Shown here: one piece after another, positions 7,557 to 18,238 of the stretch
Layout of the letters: the number at the start of each line of letters is the position of its first letter
Numbering within the stretch: position 1 is the stretch's first letter
Assembly (NCBI RefSeq): GCF_002750975.1
Contig: NZ_PEJS01000001.1
Span: 3,224,001 to 3,288,000 of the forward strand
Source of the DNA: Stenotrophomonas indicatrix
GTDB lineage: Bacteria; Pseudomonadota; Gammaproteobacteria; Xanthomonadales; Xanthomonadaceae
Reading direction: 5' to 3'
DNA: 64,000 nucleotides
Notes under the pieces: model-generated
The model's database searches: none
What the model was told of the DNA's origin: nothing
What the model saw: the letters and a program-made list of their open reading frames with translations, nothing else
Made by a program: the position numbers and the translations under genes

Positions 7557-9554
7557 TTACAGCGCCTTGGCTGCTTCCACCACGTGCGCGGTGGTGATGC
7601 CGAAGTGCTGGTACAGCTTGTCGGCCGGGGCCGAGGCACCGAAGGTGTCGATACCGATCACTGCACCGTCCAAGCCGACGAACTGGCGCCAGAAGCCGGT
7701 GACGCCAGCTTCGATGGCCACGCGCTTGCGCACGGCGTTCGGCAGCACCGATTCGCGGTAGGCCGCATCCTGGCGCAGGAACACATCGGTGGACGGCATC
7801 GAGACCACGCGGGTCTTCAGGCCGGCCGCATCCAGCTGAGCCTTCGCTTCGGTCGCCAGCGAGACTTCCGAACCGGTGGCGATCAGGATCACGTCCGGAG
7901 TGCCGGCAGCATCGGCCAGCACGTAACCACCGCGCTCGATCTGTGCGATCTGCTCAGCGTCGCGCGGCTGGTGCGGCAGGTTCTGGCGGCTGAACACCAG
8001 GCAGCTCGGGCCGTCCTGGCGGGTGATCGCAGCCTTCCAGCTCACGGCCGACTCGACGGCATCGCACGGGCGCCACACGTCATTGTTCGGGATGTAGCGC
8101 AGCGAGGCCAGATGCTCCACCGGCTGGTGGGTCGGGCCGTCTTCGCCCAGGCCGATCGAGTCGTGGGTGTAGACGTGGATGGCGTGGGCCGGGATCAGCG
8201 CGCTCATGCGCACGGCATTGCGGGCGTAATCGCTGAACACCAGGAAGGTGGCGTCGAACGGGATGAAACCACCGTGCAGGGCCAGGCCATTGGCGATCGC
8301 GGTCATGCCGAACTCGCGCACACCGTAGTACACGTAGTTGGCATTGGCATCGTCGGTGGCGACGGATTTGCTGCCCTTCCACAGGGTCAGGTTGGAGTGC
8401 GCCAGATCGGCCGATCCGCCCACGATTTCCGGCAGCAGCGGCGCGAACGCCTCGATGGCCAGCTGCGACGCCTTGCGCGACGCAATGGTCTGGCCTTCGG
8501 CGGCAACCTGGGCGATGTAGGCGTCGGCCTTGGCGATGAAGTCGGCCGGCAGATCGCCATGCGAGCGGCGGGTCAGTTCAGCAGCTTCGGCCGGGTACTG
8601 CGCAGCGTACTTGTCGAACTGCTGCTCCCACTCGGCCTGGCGCAGGGTGCCGGTACCGCCGGCACGCCAGCCGGCGTAGATCTCTTCGGGAATCTCGAAC
8701 GGGCCGTAGTTCCAGTCCAGCGCCTTGCGGGTGGCTTCCAGTTCGTCCTTGCCCAGCGGTGCGCCGTGGCTGGATTCCTTGCCGGACTTGTTCGGCGAGC
8801 CGAAACCAATGGTCGTGCGGCAGCAGATCAGGGTCGGCTTGCCGTCCTGCGACAGGGCCGCTTCGATACCGGCCTTGATGCTCTCCGGATCGTGGCCATC
8901 GACGCCACGGACCACGTTCCAGCCATAGGCCTCGAAACGCTCCGGGGTGTTGTCGGTGAACCAGCCTTCGGTGTTGCCGTCGATGGAGATGTGGTTGTCA
9001 TCCCAGAAGCAGACCAGCTTGTGCAGGCCCCAGGTGCCGGCCAGCGAGGCGGCTTCGTGGGAAATGCCTTCCATCAGGCAGCCATCGCCCATGAACACCC
9101 AGGTGCGGTGATCGACGATTTCCAGCTCCGGGCGGTTGAAGCGCTGTGCCAGCAGCTTCTCGGCCAAGGCAAAACCGACGGCGTTGGCGAAGCCCTGGCC
9201 CAGCGGACCGGTGGTGGTCTCCACGCCCGGGGTCTCGTGACGCTCCGGATGGCCAGCGGTGTGGCTGCCCAGCTGGCGGAATGCCTTCAGCTGCTCGATC
9301 GGCAGGTCATACCCGCTCAGGTGCAGCAGCGCGTACTGCAGCATCGAGCCGTGGCCGTTGGACAGCACGAAGCGGTCGCGGTTGAACCACTGCGGGTTGT
9401 TCGGGTTGTGACGGTGGTAGTCGTTCCAGAGGACTTCGGCGATGTCGGCCATGCCCATGGGCATGCCGGGATGGCCGGACTTTGCGGTTTCAACCGCATC
9501 GGCGGCGAGGAAGCGGATGGCGTTGGCCAACTGGCGACGGGTAGGCTGCGTCAT
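7557..9554 (-). CDS. tkt: Transketolase
   Basis: 665 residues from the ATG at 9554 (the frame stays open upstream but family starts begin [16 protein letters not shown]). Transketolase transfers two-carbon ketol units in the non-oxidative pentose phosphate pathway and uses thiamine diphosphate. Visible landmarks are [18 protein letters not shown] near 26-43, the thiamine-binding [13 protein letters not shown] near 155-167, DDNHISIDG, the pyrimidine-domain segment [12 protein letters not shown], and [17 protein letters not shown] near 410. Length is standard for the bacterial enzyme. It is transcribed alone, with a strong terminator at 7503-7532 and a palindromic repeat upstream. Confidence 0.98.
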   Translation of the reverse strand: MTQPTRRQLANAIRFLAADAVETAKSGHPGMPMGMADIAEVLWNDYHRHNPNNPQWFNRDRFVLSNGHGSMLQYALLHLSGYDLPIEQLKAFRQLGSHTAGHPERHETPGVETTTGPLGQGFANAVGFALAEKLLAQRFNRPELEIVDHRTWVFMGDGCLMEGISHEAASLAGTWGLHKLVCFWDDNHISIDGNTEGWFTDNTPERFEAYGWNVVRGVDGHDPESIKAGIEAALSQDGKPTLICCRTTIGFGSPNKSGKESSHGAPLGKDELEATRKALDWNYGPFEIPEEIYAGWRAGGTGTLRQAEWEQQFDKYAAQYPAEAAELTRRSHGDLPADFIAKADAYIAQVAAEGQTIASRKASQLAIEAFAPLLPEIVGGSADLAHSNLTLWKGSKSVATDDANANYVYYGVREFGMTAIANGLALHGGFIPFDATFLVFSDYARNAVRMSALIPAHAIHVYTHDSIGLGEDGPTHQPVEHLASLRYIPNNDVWRPCDAVESAVSWKAAITRQDGPSCLVFSRQNLPHQPRDAEQIAQIERGGYVLADAAGTPDVILIATGSEVSLATEAKAQLDAAGLKTRVVSMPSTDVFLRQDAAYRESVLPNAVRKRVAIEAGVTGFWRQFVGLDGAVIGIDTFGASAPADKLYQHFGITTAHVVEAAKAL

Positions 9555-9699
9555 GGTTCTGTCGGAATCGGGAGGCGGCCGCGGAACTGCGGGCGGCCTA
9601 TTGTCCCACAGACGCCCGGCAGGGTCAGGTCGACCAGGGCGGTAATGCCGGCCGTTGGCCGGCAACGTCGTGATCTGCGCTGGATTCCGCATATGAAGA

Positions 9700-9738
9700 G
9701 GGGTCGGATCCCCTTCCTGCGGAAAGGGATCCGACCCC
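9700..9738. repeat. Perfect interspersed palindrome (GGGGTCGGATCC type)
   Basis: A 13-bp perfect stem: GGGGTCGGATCCC at 9700-9712 pairs with GGGATCCGACCCC at 9726-9738. The loop is also partly self-complementary (CTTCC ... GGAAA). It lies 18 nt after the symporter stop and 145 nt upstream of the tkt start, so it may end symporter transcripts, though no T-run follows. Related half-sites occur at 45338-45349 and 47967-47978. Confidence 0.75.
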
Positions 9739-9756
9739 GATCAGGCATTGCCTGGA

Positions 9757-11091
9757 TCAGTTTTCCAGACGGGCCGCGGCGGCAGCGGCCTCGGCCGGAG
9801 TGTCCGGCGCTTCGCCCTTGGCCACCAGCGTGGTCAGGGCCAGGTCGCCGGTCACGTTCAGCGCGGTGCGGCACATGTCCAGGAAGTGGTTCACGCCCAG
9901 GATCAGGCCGATGCCCAGCGGATTGACGCCGACCATCGCACAGATCATCGCCACCACCGGCAGCGAGCCGGACGGCACACCGGCCGTACCGATACCACCG
10001 AGGATGCAGACCGCCATCACCATGACCTGCTGGCCGATGCTCAGGTCGACACCGAAGAACTGGGCCAGGAAGATCACCGTCACGCCCTCGAACAGCGCCG
10101 TGCCGTTCTGGTTGGCGGTGGCGCCCACGGTCAGCACGAAGCGCGACACGCGCTGCGGCAGGCCCATCTGGTCGGCCACGCGCAGCGCGGTCGGCAGGGT
10201 GGCGTTGCTGGAGGCGGTGGAGAAGGCCATCACCGTGGCCTCCTGGGTCTGGCGGAAGAACGCCAGCGGTGAACGGCCCGACAGCCACACCGCGGTGCCG
10301 TAGGTCACCACCATGTGCAGGCCCAACGCCAGCACCACCACGCCCACATACGCACCCAGGCGGATGATCAGATCGAAACCGAACAGCGCGGCCAGATTGA
10401 ACATGAAGCAGGCCACTGCATACGGCGCCAGGCGGATGACCAGGTTGATCAGGGTCATCGAGATCTCAAACACGCCTTCGATGGCGCGACGCAGCGGGGC
10501 GACCTTGGCCTCGTCGGTCAGCACCATGCCGATGCCGAACATCAGCGCGAAGAACATCAGCGACAGGATCGCGCCATTGTCGGAGGCGGCCTGCAGCACG
10601 TTGCTCGGCACGATCGACAGCAGCATGTCCATGCCCTTCGGCGTGCCATGGATGCCAGCAACGATTTCCTTGCTGCGCTCGGCGTTCTCCGACAGCATCA
10701 GCGCGGCCACCTGCGGGTCGACGCCGGCACCGGGCTTGAGCAGGTTGACCAGCACCAGGCCGATACCCACCGCGATGCCGGACAGCAGCACGGTGTAGGC
10801 CAGCGTCTTCCAGCCGATGCGGCCAAGGGCGCGGATGTCGCCCATCTCCGACACACCCATGATCAGCGCCGAGAAGATCAGCGGCACGATCAGCATGAAG
10901 ATCAGGTTGAGGAACAGGCCCGACGCCGGGGTGGTGACGTAGTCCATTACCCACTTGGCACCGGTCTGCAGGCCGTCGACGCTGCCGCCCAGGGCATGCA
11001 CGATCAGTCCCAGGACCAGGCCGATCGCAAAGCCGATGCCCATCTTCCAATGCAGGGGCAACTTCTTCTTGTCGGCAACAGCTGCTGTCAT
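9757..11091 (-). CDS. Dicarboxylate/amino acid:cation symporter (DAACS family)
   Basis: 444 residues, hydrophobic throughout. Family hallmarks are the hairpin motif ASSNATLPTAL near residue 295 and VGATANQNGTALFEG near 325, which correspond to the conserved serine-rich loop and NMDGTxL motif of GltP/DctA carriers that bind substrate and Na+/H+. It sits in the inner membrane and should import glutamate/aspartate or C4-dicarboxylates; the exact substrate is not clear. NQNGT replaces the common NMDGT. It follows the bat operon on the same strand after a 57-nt gap with its own Shine-Dalgarno (AGGA about 10 nt upstream). Confidence 0.92.
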   Translation of the reverse strand: MTAAVADKKKLPLHWKMGIGFAIGLVLGLIVHALGGSVDGLQTGAKWVMDYVTTPASGLFLNLIFMLIVPLIFSALIMGVSEMGDIRALGRIGWKTLAYTVLLSGIAVGIGLVLVNLLKPGAGVDPQVAALMLSENAERSKEIVAGIHGTPKGMDMLLSIVPSNVLQAASDNGAILSLMFFALMFGIGMVLTDEAKVAPLRRAIEGVFEISMTLINLVIRLAPYAVACFMFNLAALFGFDLIIRLGAYVGVVVLALGLHMVVTYGTAVWLSGRSPLAFFRQTQEATVMAFSTASSNATLPTALRVADQMGLPQRVSRFVLTVGATANQNGTALFEGVTVIFLAQFFGVDLSIGQQVMVMAVCILGGIGTAGVPSGSLPVVAMICAMVGVNPLGIGLILGVNHFLDMCRTALNVTGDLALTTLVAKGEAPDTPAEAAAAAARLEN

Positions 11092-11148
11092 GCGCGGGAT
11101 TCCTCGAAAAATGAATCTACTCTAACAAAGCGCGCAAGCCGCGCCGGT

Positions 11149-12845
11149 TCAGGGTTGCCGCGGCGGATACAGCGGCGGCAGCCCAGTGTCGACGGCGGCG
11201 GTGGCGGCCGACCAGTGCGGTCCGTCACGGAAGCTTTCGCGCAGGCGGGCCCGTAGCGCACTGACATCCCCCATCCCGCCCCAGCGCGCCTGCTGCAACG
11301 CCTGCAGGGTCTGCCGCTGGGCCGGATCGGCCAGGCGCTCGATCACCTGTTCCAGGCGTTCCACGCCGGCCATCGAACACAGCAGCGCCTCTACCTGGTC
11401 AAAGCCCTCGCCATCGATCGCCCGGCGCAACTCGGCCACGCTGGCACGCGAGGACGTTGCAGGGGCACTGGCTCCTGGCCGGGGAACCGGACGGGTGTGG
11501 ACGACGGCACGGCGGCCACGTCGCCATCCCCATGCCAGGGTCAACAGCCATAGCAGCGCCAGGCCTGCGGCGGCCGCCATCCACGGCCACGGCCGGGGAC
11601 CTGCTGCGGTGGGTGCAAGAGAGGATGCAGCGGCGGGTGCGGCGTCTCCCGGCAACGCGGCATCGGTATCGATCGGTTGTGCCACCGGCGCGCCGGCCCG
11701 GCCTGCGGCCACGGCCAGTTCCAGATCCGGCAGGCTGGCCTGCTGGGCACTGCCACTGTCCACGTTCCACCAGGCCACGCGCGGCCCCGGCACACGCAGG
11801 GATCCAACCTGCCGCGGCACGATCGAGTAGCGACGGGTGATCTTCAGGCGTGGCGTGCTGCCGTTGAAGGTCTCCTCGTACTGGGCAGGTTCGGCGAACA
11901 CCTGTGCGGCGTCGCCGAGGTCGGGCACGGGCAGATCGGTGAACTGGGCCCGGGTAGCGCCGTTGGCGATCGCTTCGACCATCACGGTGGCCGCTTCGCC
12001 CGTGCGCGCACTGCTGGGTGCAGCGGTGTAGCGCAATTGCAGGCTGTGCAGGGGCAGCCACGGCTGCACGGCCTGCGCCGGTTGCGCCTGCACCTGCAAC
12101 GTGCGTTCGGCACCGACGGCATTCATGCGGCCATCGCCACCGCTCCCGAAGAAGTCATCGAAGAAGCCACCTGCACTGCGGCCGGTGAAGCGCGCGCCCG
12201 GCAGGCGCAACGCCCCGCTGCGCTCGGGGATCAGCAGGAAGCGACGTTCGACCACGTTGTAGCGCCGGCCGTTGACCTGGCGCACGTCGCTGCGATCCTC
12301 CCCCACCCGCTGCAGCGAAGCGCCACTGGGTGTGTCGAGCACCAGTTCGCCCGACGCCAGCTGCGAGGCGAAGTACAGCCTGACCACCACGCCCACGCTC
12401 TGCTGCACGTAGGGCGTCGGGTCATCCACCTCGGTTTCGATGAAGGCGGTGGCGTTGCTCTGCGGGGTGGCCACCACCGCATCACTTACCTGCAGCACCA
12501 AGGGCACCGTGCGTGCTGCGCCTACCTGCAATGAAGGCACCTGCAGCGTACCGGTGCGGCGCGGCGTCAACGCAACCGTATAGAGGTTGCGCTGCTGGAC
12601 GCCGCCATTGCTCCACTGCACCTGGCGGTTGCTGCTCTGCGCACTGAGCACGAAATCGGCATTCAATGGTGCATAGTCTGGCGTGCCCTGGTCGGTCTCG
12701 ATGTGCAGGGTGACCGCATCACCGGCGGCGATGCTGTCCTGCTCCAGCCAGGCGCGCGTCTGCGCCATGGCCACCATCGGCAGCCACAGCAGCAGCATCG
12801 CCAGCACAGGCAGAGGCCACCGGATTTGCCTGCTCGCCATGCCTG

Positions 12846-12849
<4 letters not shown>
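11149..12849 (-). CDS. BatD family protein (aerotolerance operon)
   Basis: 566 residues. There is a signal peptide (residues 4-29, ending AMAQ), a long beta-rich periplasmic region (ARAWLEQDSIAAGDAVTLHIE type start, repeated immunoglobulin-like blocks to about 380), a hydrophobic span near 425-445 (WPWMAAAAGLALLWLLTLAWGW within it) and a cytosolic tail. This is the usual BatD layout. The start overlaps the stop of the VWA-TPR gene by ATGA, indicating translational coupling. BatD is thought to act with BatA/BatB in an envelope complex of the MoxR-VWA type; the molecular role is not settled. Confidence 0.9.
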
Positions 12850-14650
<1,801 letters not shown>

Positions 14651-14654
<4 letters not shown>

Positions 14655-15655
14655 CGGCGACGTTCCGGCCAGGCCCACGCCAATGCGCCCAGCAGCAAGG
14701 CGACGGCCAGTGGCCATGCATAGCGCTCGTTGCGCGGACGCAGTGTCGGTCCCTTCGCTGCGATTGGCTCCAGCCTGTCCAGTTCGGCATAGATGCCAGC
14801 CAGCTGGTCGGTGTCACGCGCACGGAAGAAGCGGCCGCCGGTCATCTCGGCGATCCTGCGCAGCGTTGCCTCATCCACCGGATCGCGGTCGGCGGCCACG
14901 GGAATGCCGAAGAACCGCGCACTACCGTCGCTGCCAAACGCCACGGTGTGCACGCGCACCCCTTCGGCACGTGCCAGCTCGGCTGCGCGCAGGGGTTCCA
15001 GCACACCGGCGTTGCTGACGCCGTCGGTCAGCAGGATGAGTACACGCTGCCCTTCGGGCTGATTGCGCAGGCGTTTGACCGCCAGCGCGATGGCGTCACC
15101 AATGGCCGTCTCGCGCCCGGCAAGGCCAACCACGCTGTCGCGCAGTTGATCGCGCACGCTGGACAGATCCGCAGTCAACGGTGTGAGTGTGTAGGCACGA
15201 TCACCGAACACCAGCAGGCCGACGCGATCGCCGGCACGACGGTCCAGGAAATCGGCCAGCACCGCCTTGGCTGCGGTCAAGCGCTCCACCGCCTGCGCAC
15301 CGAGCACCATGTCCGGCTCGCTCATGCTGCCGGACACGTCCATCGCCAGCATCATCTGCCGGCCCTCCTGCGGCGGGGTGATCGCCTCACCCAGTTGCTG
15401 TGGTCGCGCCATCGCCAGGCACAGCGCCAGCCAGCCCAGCCACAGCAAGCCGCTGCGCAGCCAGGAAACGCCGACACGACCGCCGCCAGCCAGTGCTTCC
15501 AGTTCGGCAGCGGCGTAGGGCACGCGCAACGCAGCGCCCGGATCGGCCCGCCGCTTCCATGCCAGCATCAGGATCGGCAACGGCAGTGCCAGCAGTGCCA
15601 GCGGCCAGGCCAGCTGCAGATCCGGCCACGGCCAGTAAGCTGCAAGCGCGCTCAT
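14651..15655 (-). CDS. BatA-type VWA domain membrane protein
   Basis: 334 residues from the ATG at 15655, which overlaps the DUF4381 stop (ATGA). N-terminal membrane spans flank residues about 10-30 and 60-78; the VWA domain follows with the canonical metal-ion site DVSGSMSEPD near residue 98, the Thr-containing LTPLTADLSS and the Asp in LILLTDGVSNAG. A final span is at 310-327. BatA proteins are inner-membrane anchored VWA adaptors believed to work with a MoxR ATPase. Its intact metal site contrasts with the altered one in the downstream BatB-like protein. Confidence 0.92.
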
Positions 15656-16101
15656 CGGCGGCGCTCCTGCAGCAACGCCAGGTAGCGTGCCCGCGCCCAC
15701 GCGCGCACGCCGGCCACGGCAGCGGCATCCACGCTTGGACGATACGCCCCCTCGGCCAGCAGGTTGCGCTGCGCGAGCGACAGGGTGTCCTTGGGATCGA
15801 CGTACTGCCACCACGCGTCATCGCGCAGGGCTTCGCTACCGGGGCGTGCCTGACGCGCCGCACGCCGCAGCAGGCTGGCGATGGCCGCAAGTTCCGACGG
15901 CGCGCCGTTCACTGCCGCAATCTCCTGATCGAACACGCGCATCCACTGCTGGCGGCGGCGACGACGACGCCATGCCACCGCAGCAACGATGGCCAGCAAC
16001 AGCAGAACCAATGCGATCAGTATCAGCCAGCCAGGTGCGGGGGGCCACCACGCTGGCGAGGGCGGCAACTGCACGTCGCGCAGTGGCAGGGAGGCACTCA
16101 T
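15652..16101 (-). CDS. DUF4381 domain-containing protein
   Basis: 149 residues. One membrane span at about 25-45 (LILIALVLLLLAIVAAVAW) is followed by an arginine-rich stretch (RRRRRRQQW) and a helical cytosolic domain with AWWQYVDPKDT. This is the DUF4381 protein found in MoxR/Bat operons between the DUF58 and BatA genes. Both its start and stop overlap neighbours by ATGA, so it is translationally coupled. Function unknown; a structural role in the envelope complex is inferred from gene order. Confidence 0.88.
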   Translation of the reverse strand: MSASLPLRDVQLPPSPAWWPPAPGWLILIALVLLLLAIVAAVAWRRRRRRQQWMRVFDQEIAAVNGAPSELAAIASLLRRAARQARPGSEALRDDAWWQYVDPKDTLSLAQRNLLAEGAYRPSVDAAAVAGVRAWARARYLALLQERRR

Positions 16102-17027
16102 GCCGGCACCTCCGTCGGTGCCGGCGCCAGCCAGGCATCGCTTGCCGCATCGGTGGACAGCACCTGCACATCGACGCGACGCGCGGCAAGCTGGCTGCGC
16201 AGCTGCTGCAGCGGTTCAACGAAATGCGCCTGCCAGTGCGCCTGCACATCGCTGCGGCGCAGGTCCAGGCCGATGCGCTGCTGCGCGGCGAGAAACTGCA
16301 GGGGCGCCGTTGGCGGCTTCAACTCAAGCGGATCGACCAGCAGCAGCAGACTCAGGTCATGGTGCTGGGCCAACGCGCTCCAGCGCGCCGGCGGAATCCG
16401 GATCGCCTGCTGCGGATCGGCCAGTACCAGCATCCGGGCGCCGGGGCGCAGCACCCGACCGGCATGGTCCAGCGCGCGTTCCAGGCCAAGGTCATCGGCA
16501 GGTGGCTGCGCGTACCAGCGCGTGAGTGCATCGAGTACACGCAGTACGCCGCGGGCACCGCCGGCCGGCGCGATCGGCGCCTCGCGATCACTACCGCGCA
16601 ATGCACCGATGCGGTCGCCGCGGCGCTGTGCGGACCATGCCGCAACCGCGCCAGCGCGTGCTGCCTGCACCGACTTGAAGCGCACGCGGGTACCGAAGTA
16701 CAGCGCAGGTGAAGTATCGGCAACGATCAGGGTGACCCGTTCGCGTTCTGCCTGGAACAATTTGGTGTGCGTGCGCCCGGTGCGCGCGGTGACGCGCCAG
16801 TCGATGTGGCGCGCGTCGTCGCCCGCCACGTATTCGCGCGATTCTGCGTATTCCATGCCGCGTCCGCGCAGCGGCGAAGGCGCTTGCCCGGCGCTGCCCG
16901 CGCGCCCACGACGAGGCGGCGGCGGACGCTGTGCCAGGCGGCGCAATGCCACCAGCTCGGCCAGTTGCGGTCGCAGGCCATCGCCTTCGCTGGTAACCGG
17001 AGCAGGTCCGTTGGTCGTGCCGGTCAT
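16098..17027 (-). CDS. DUF58 domain-containing protein
   Basis: 309 residues. The diagnostic DUF58 core RGRGMEYAESREYVAGDDARHIDWRVTART (spanning about residues 55-84) is present, followed by a VWA-like fold (VTLIVADTSPALYFG). It is cytosolic, with no membrane span. DUF58 proteins are partners of MoxR AAA+ ATPases in bat-type operons. It starts 8 nt after the MoxR stop and its own stop overlaps the next start. Confidence 0.93.
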   Translation of the reverse strand: MTGTTNGPAPVTSEGDGLRPQLAELVALRRLAQRPPPPRRGRAGSAGQAPSPLRGRGMEYAESREYVAGDDARHIDWRVTARTGRTHTKLFQAERERVTLIVADTSPALYFGTRVRFKSVQAARAGAVAAWSAQRRGDRIGALRGSDREAPIAPAGGARGVLRVLDALTRWYAQPPADDLGLERALDHAGRVLRPGARMLVLADPQQAIRIPPARWSALAQHHDLSLLLLVDPLELKPPTAPLQFLAAQQRIGLDLRRSDVQAHWQAHFVEPLQQLRSQLAARRVDVQVLSTDAASDAWLAPAPTEVPA

Positions 17028-17035
17028 GCGCGCGC

Positions 17036-18061
17036 TCAGGGCGCCGGGACCCGGGCCAGCAGTTCCTGCACCAAGCGCTCACCATCCCAGCCTTCGGCGA
17101 TGGCTTCATAACTGGGCAGAACCCGGTGGCGCAGCACATCGGCGGCCACGGCACGCACGTCGTCGGGAGTGACGAAATCACGCCCGGACAACCACGCCCG
17201 CGCCCGTGCGCACCGCTCCAGTGCGATGGAGCCACGCGGGCTGGCGCCCCACGCGATGCGGCGCGCCAGCGAGGCGTCGTAGCGCGAGGGATCACGCGAT
17301 GCCAGTACCAGCTCGATCAGATAGCGCTCCAGCGCGGGGGCCATGTGCAGCTCCAGCACCTCGCGGCGCGCATCGAAGACATCCTGCATCGGCAGTTTTT
17401 CCGGCGTCGCTGCGGCCTCGCCAAGCGCGCCGCGGGCGCGCTCGCGGGCCAGCCGCAGGATCTCCGACTCGGCCGCCTGGTCCGGATAACCGATGCGTAC
17501 GTGCATCAGGAAACGATCCAGCTGCGCTTCCGGCAGCGGGAAGGTGCCTTCCTGCTCGATCGGATTCTGCGTGGCCATCACCAGGAACAGCGACGGCAGC
17601 GCATAGGTGTGGCGACCGACGGTGACCTGGCGCTCGCCCATCGCTTCCAACAGCGCGGACTGCACTTTGGCCGGCGCACGATTGATTTCATCGGCCAGCA
17701 GGATCGGGTGGAAGATCGGCCCCGGCACGAATTCGAAACGACCTTCCTGCGGGCGCCAGATCTCGGTACCGGTCAGGTCGGAAGGCAGCAGATCCGGGGT
17801 GAACTGCACACGTGCGAAGTCTGCTTCCAGCCGCGCCGCCAGGGCCCGGATGGCCGTGGTCTTGGCCAGGCCCGGGGCACCTTCCACCAGCAGGTGGCCA
17901 TCGGCCAGCAAGGCAATGAGCAGGCGTTCGACCAGCGCCGCCTGGCCGACGATCTCGGCCGACAGTGCATCGCGCAGATCGCTGAAGGCCGCATGCAGGC
18001 GCGAGGTGGTGGGGGCAGGCGGCGGAGAAATGGATTCGGGCATCGGCGGAGGCAGGTTCAT
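17036..18061 (-). CDS. MoxR family AAA+ ATPase
   Basis: 341 residues from the ATG at 18061 (an internal ATG at 18043 is possible; the frame remains open upstream to 18202 without conserved residues). Walker A is GAPGLAKTT near residue 60, Walker B ILLADEINRAP near 127, with sensor motif ATQNPIEQEGTFPLPEAQLDRF following. MoxR ATPases act as chaperone-like remodelers with VWA partners. It is the first gene of the six-gene bat operon (moxR, DUF58, DUF4381, batA, batBC, batD), so the promoter should lie in 18062-18238. Confidence 0.94.
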   Translation of the reverse strand: MNLPPPMPESISPPPAPTTSRLHAAFSDLRDALSAEIVGQAALVERLLIALLADGHLLVEGAPGLAKTTAIRALAARLEADFARVQFTPDLLPSDLTGTEIWRPQEGRFEFVPGPIFHPILLADEINRAPAKVQSALLEAMGERQVTVGRHTYALPSLFLVMATQNPIEQEGTFPLPEAQLDRFLMHVRIGYPDQAAESEILRLARERARGALGEAAATPEKLPMQDVFDARREVLELHMAPALERYLIELVLASRDPSRYDASLARRIAWGASPRGSIALERCARARAWLSGRDFVTPDDVRAVAADVLRHRVLPSYEAIAEGWDGERLVQELLARVPAP

Positions 18062-18192
18062 GGGGGCCTTTGACCGGCGCGGGATGGCTCGGGTTCCCCA
18101 CATCATCGCAGGCCGTCCGGCTGCTGGCATCAAGAACGGCTGAACAGCCTCCACGCATGACCGATCAACCGGGCCTCCCGCGCAAACGACGC

Positions 18193-18213
18193 GGGGCCGC
18201 ACGTGGCGGCCCC
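18193..18213 (-). terminator. Possible pilQ terminator hairpin
   Basis: GGGGCCGC (18193-18200) pairs with GCGGCCCC (18206-18213) around a 5-nt loop, 26 nt after the pilQ stop on the minus strand. Only a short TTT follows, so termination efficiency is uncertain. It lies in the presumed leader/promoter gap of the moxR operon. Confidence 0.45.
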
Positions 18214-18238
18214 GGTCGGATACAACAGATGTGATGCC

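Noticed and set aside
7461-9926. Long plus-strand frame (821 codons) opposite transketolase
   Set aside because: Antisense shadow typical of high-GC codon use; transketolase on the other strand is certain.
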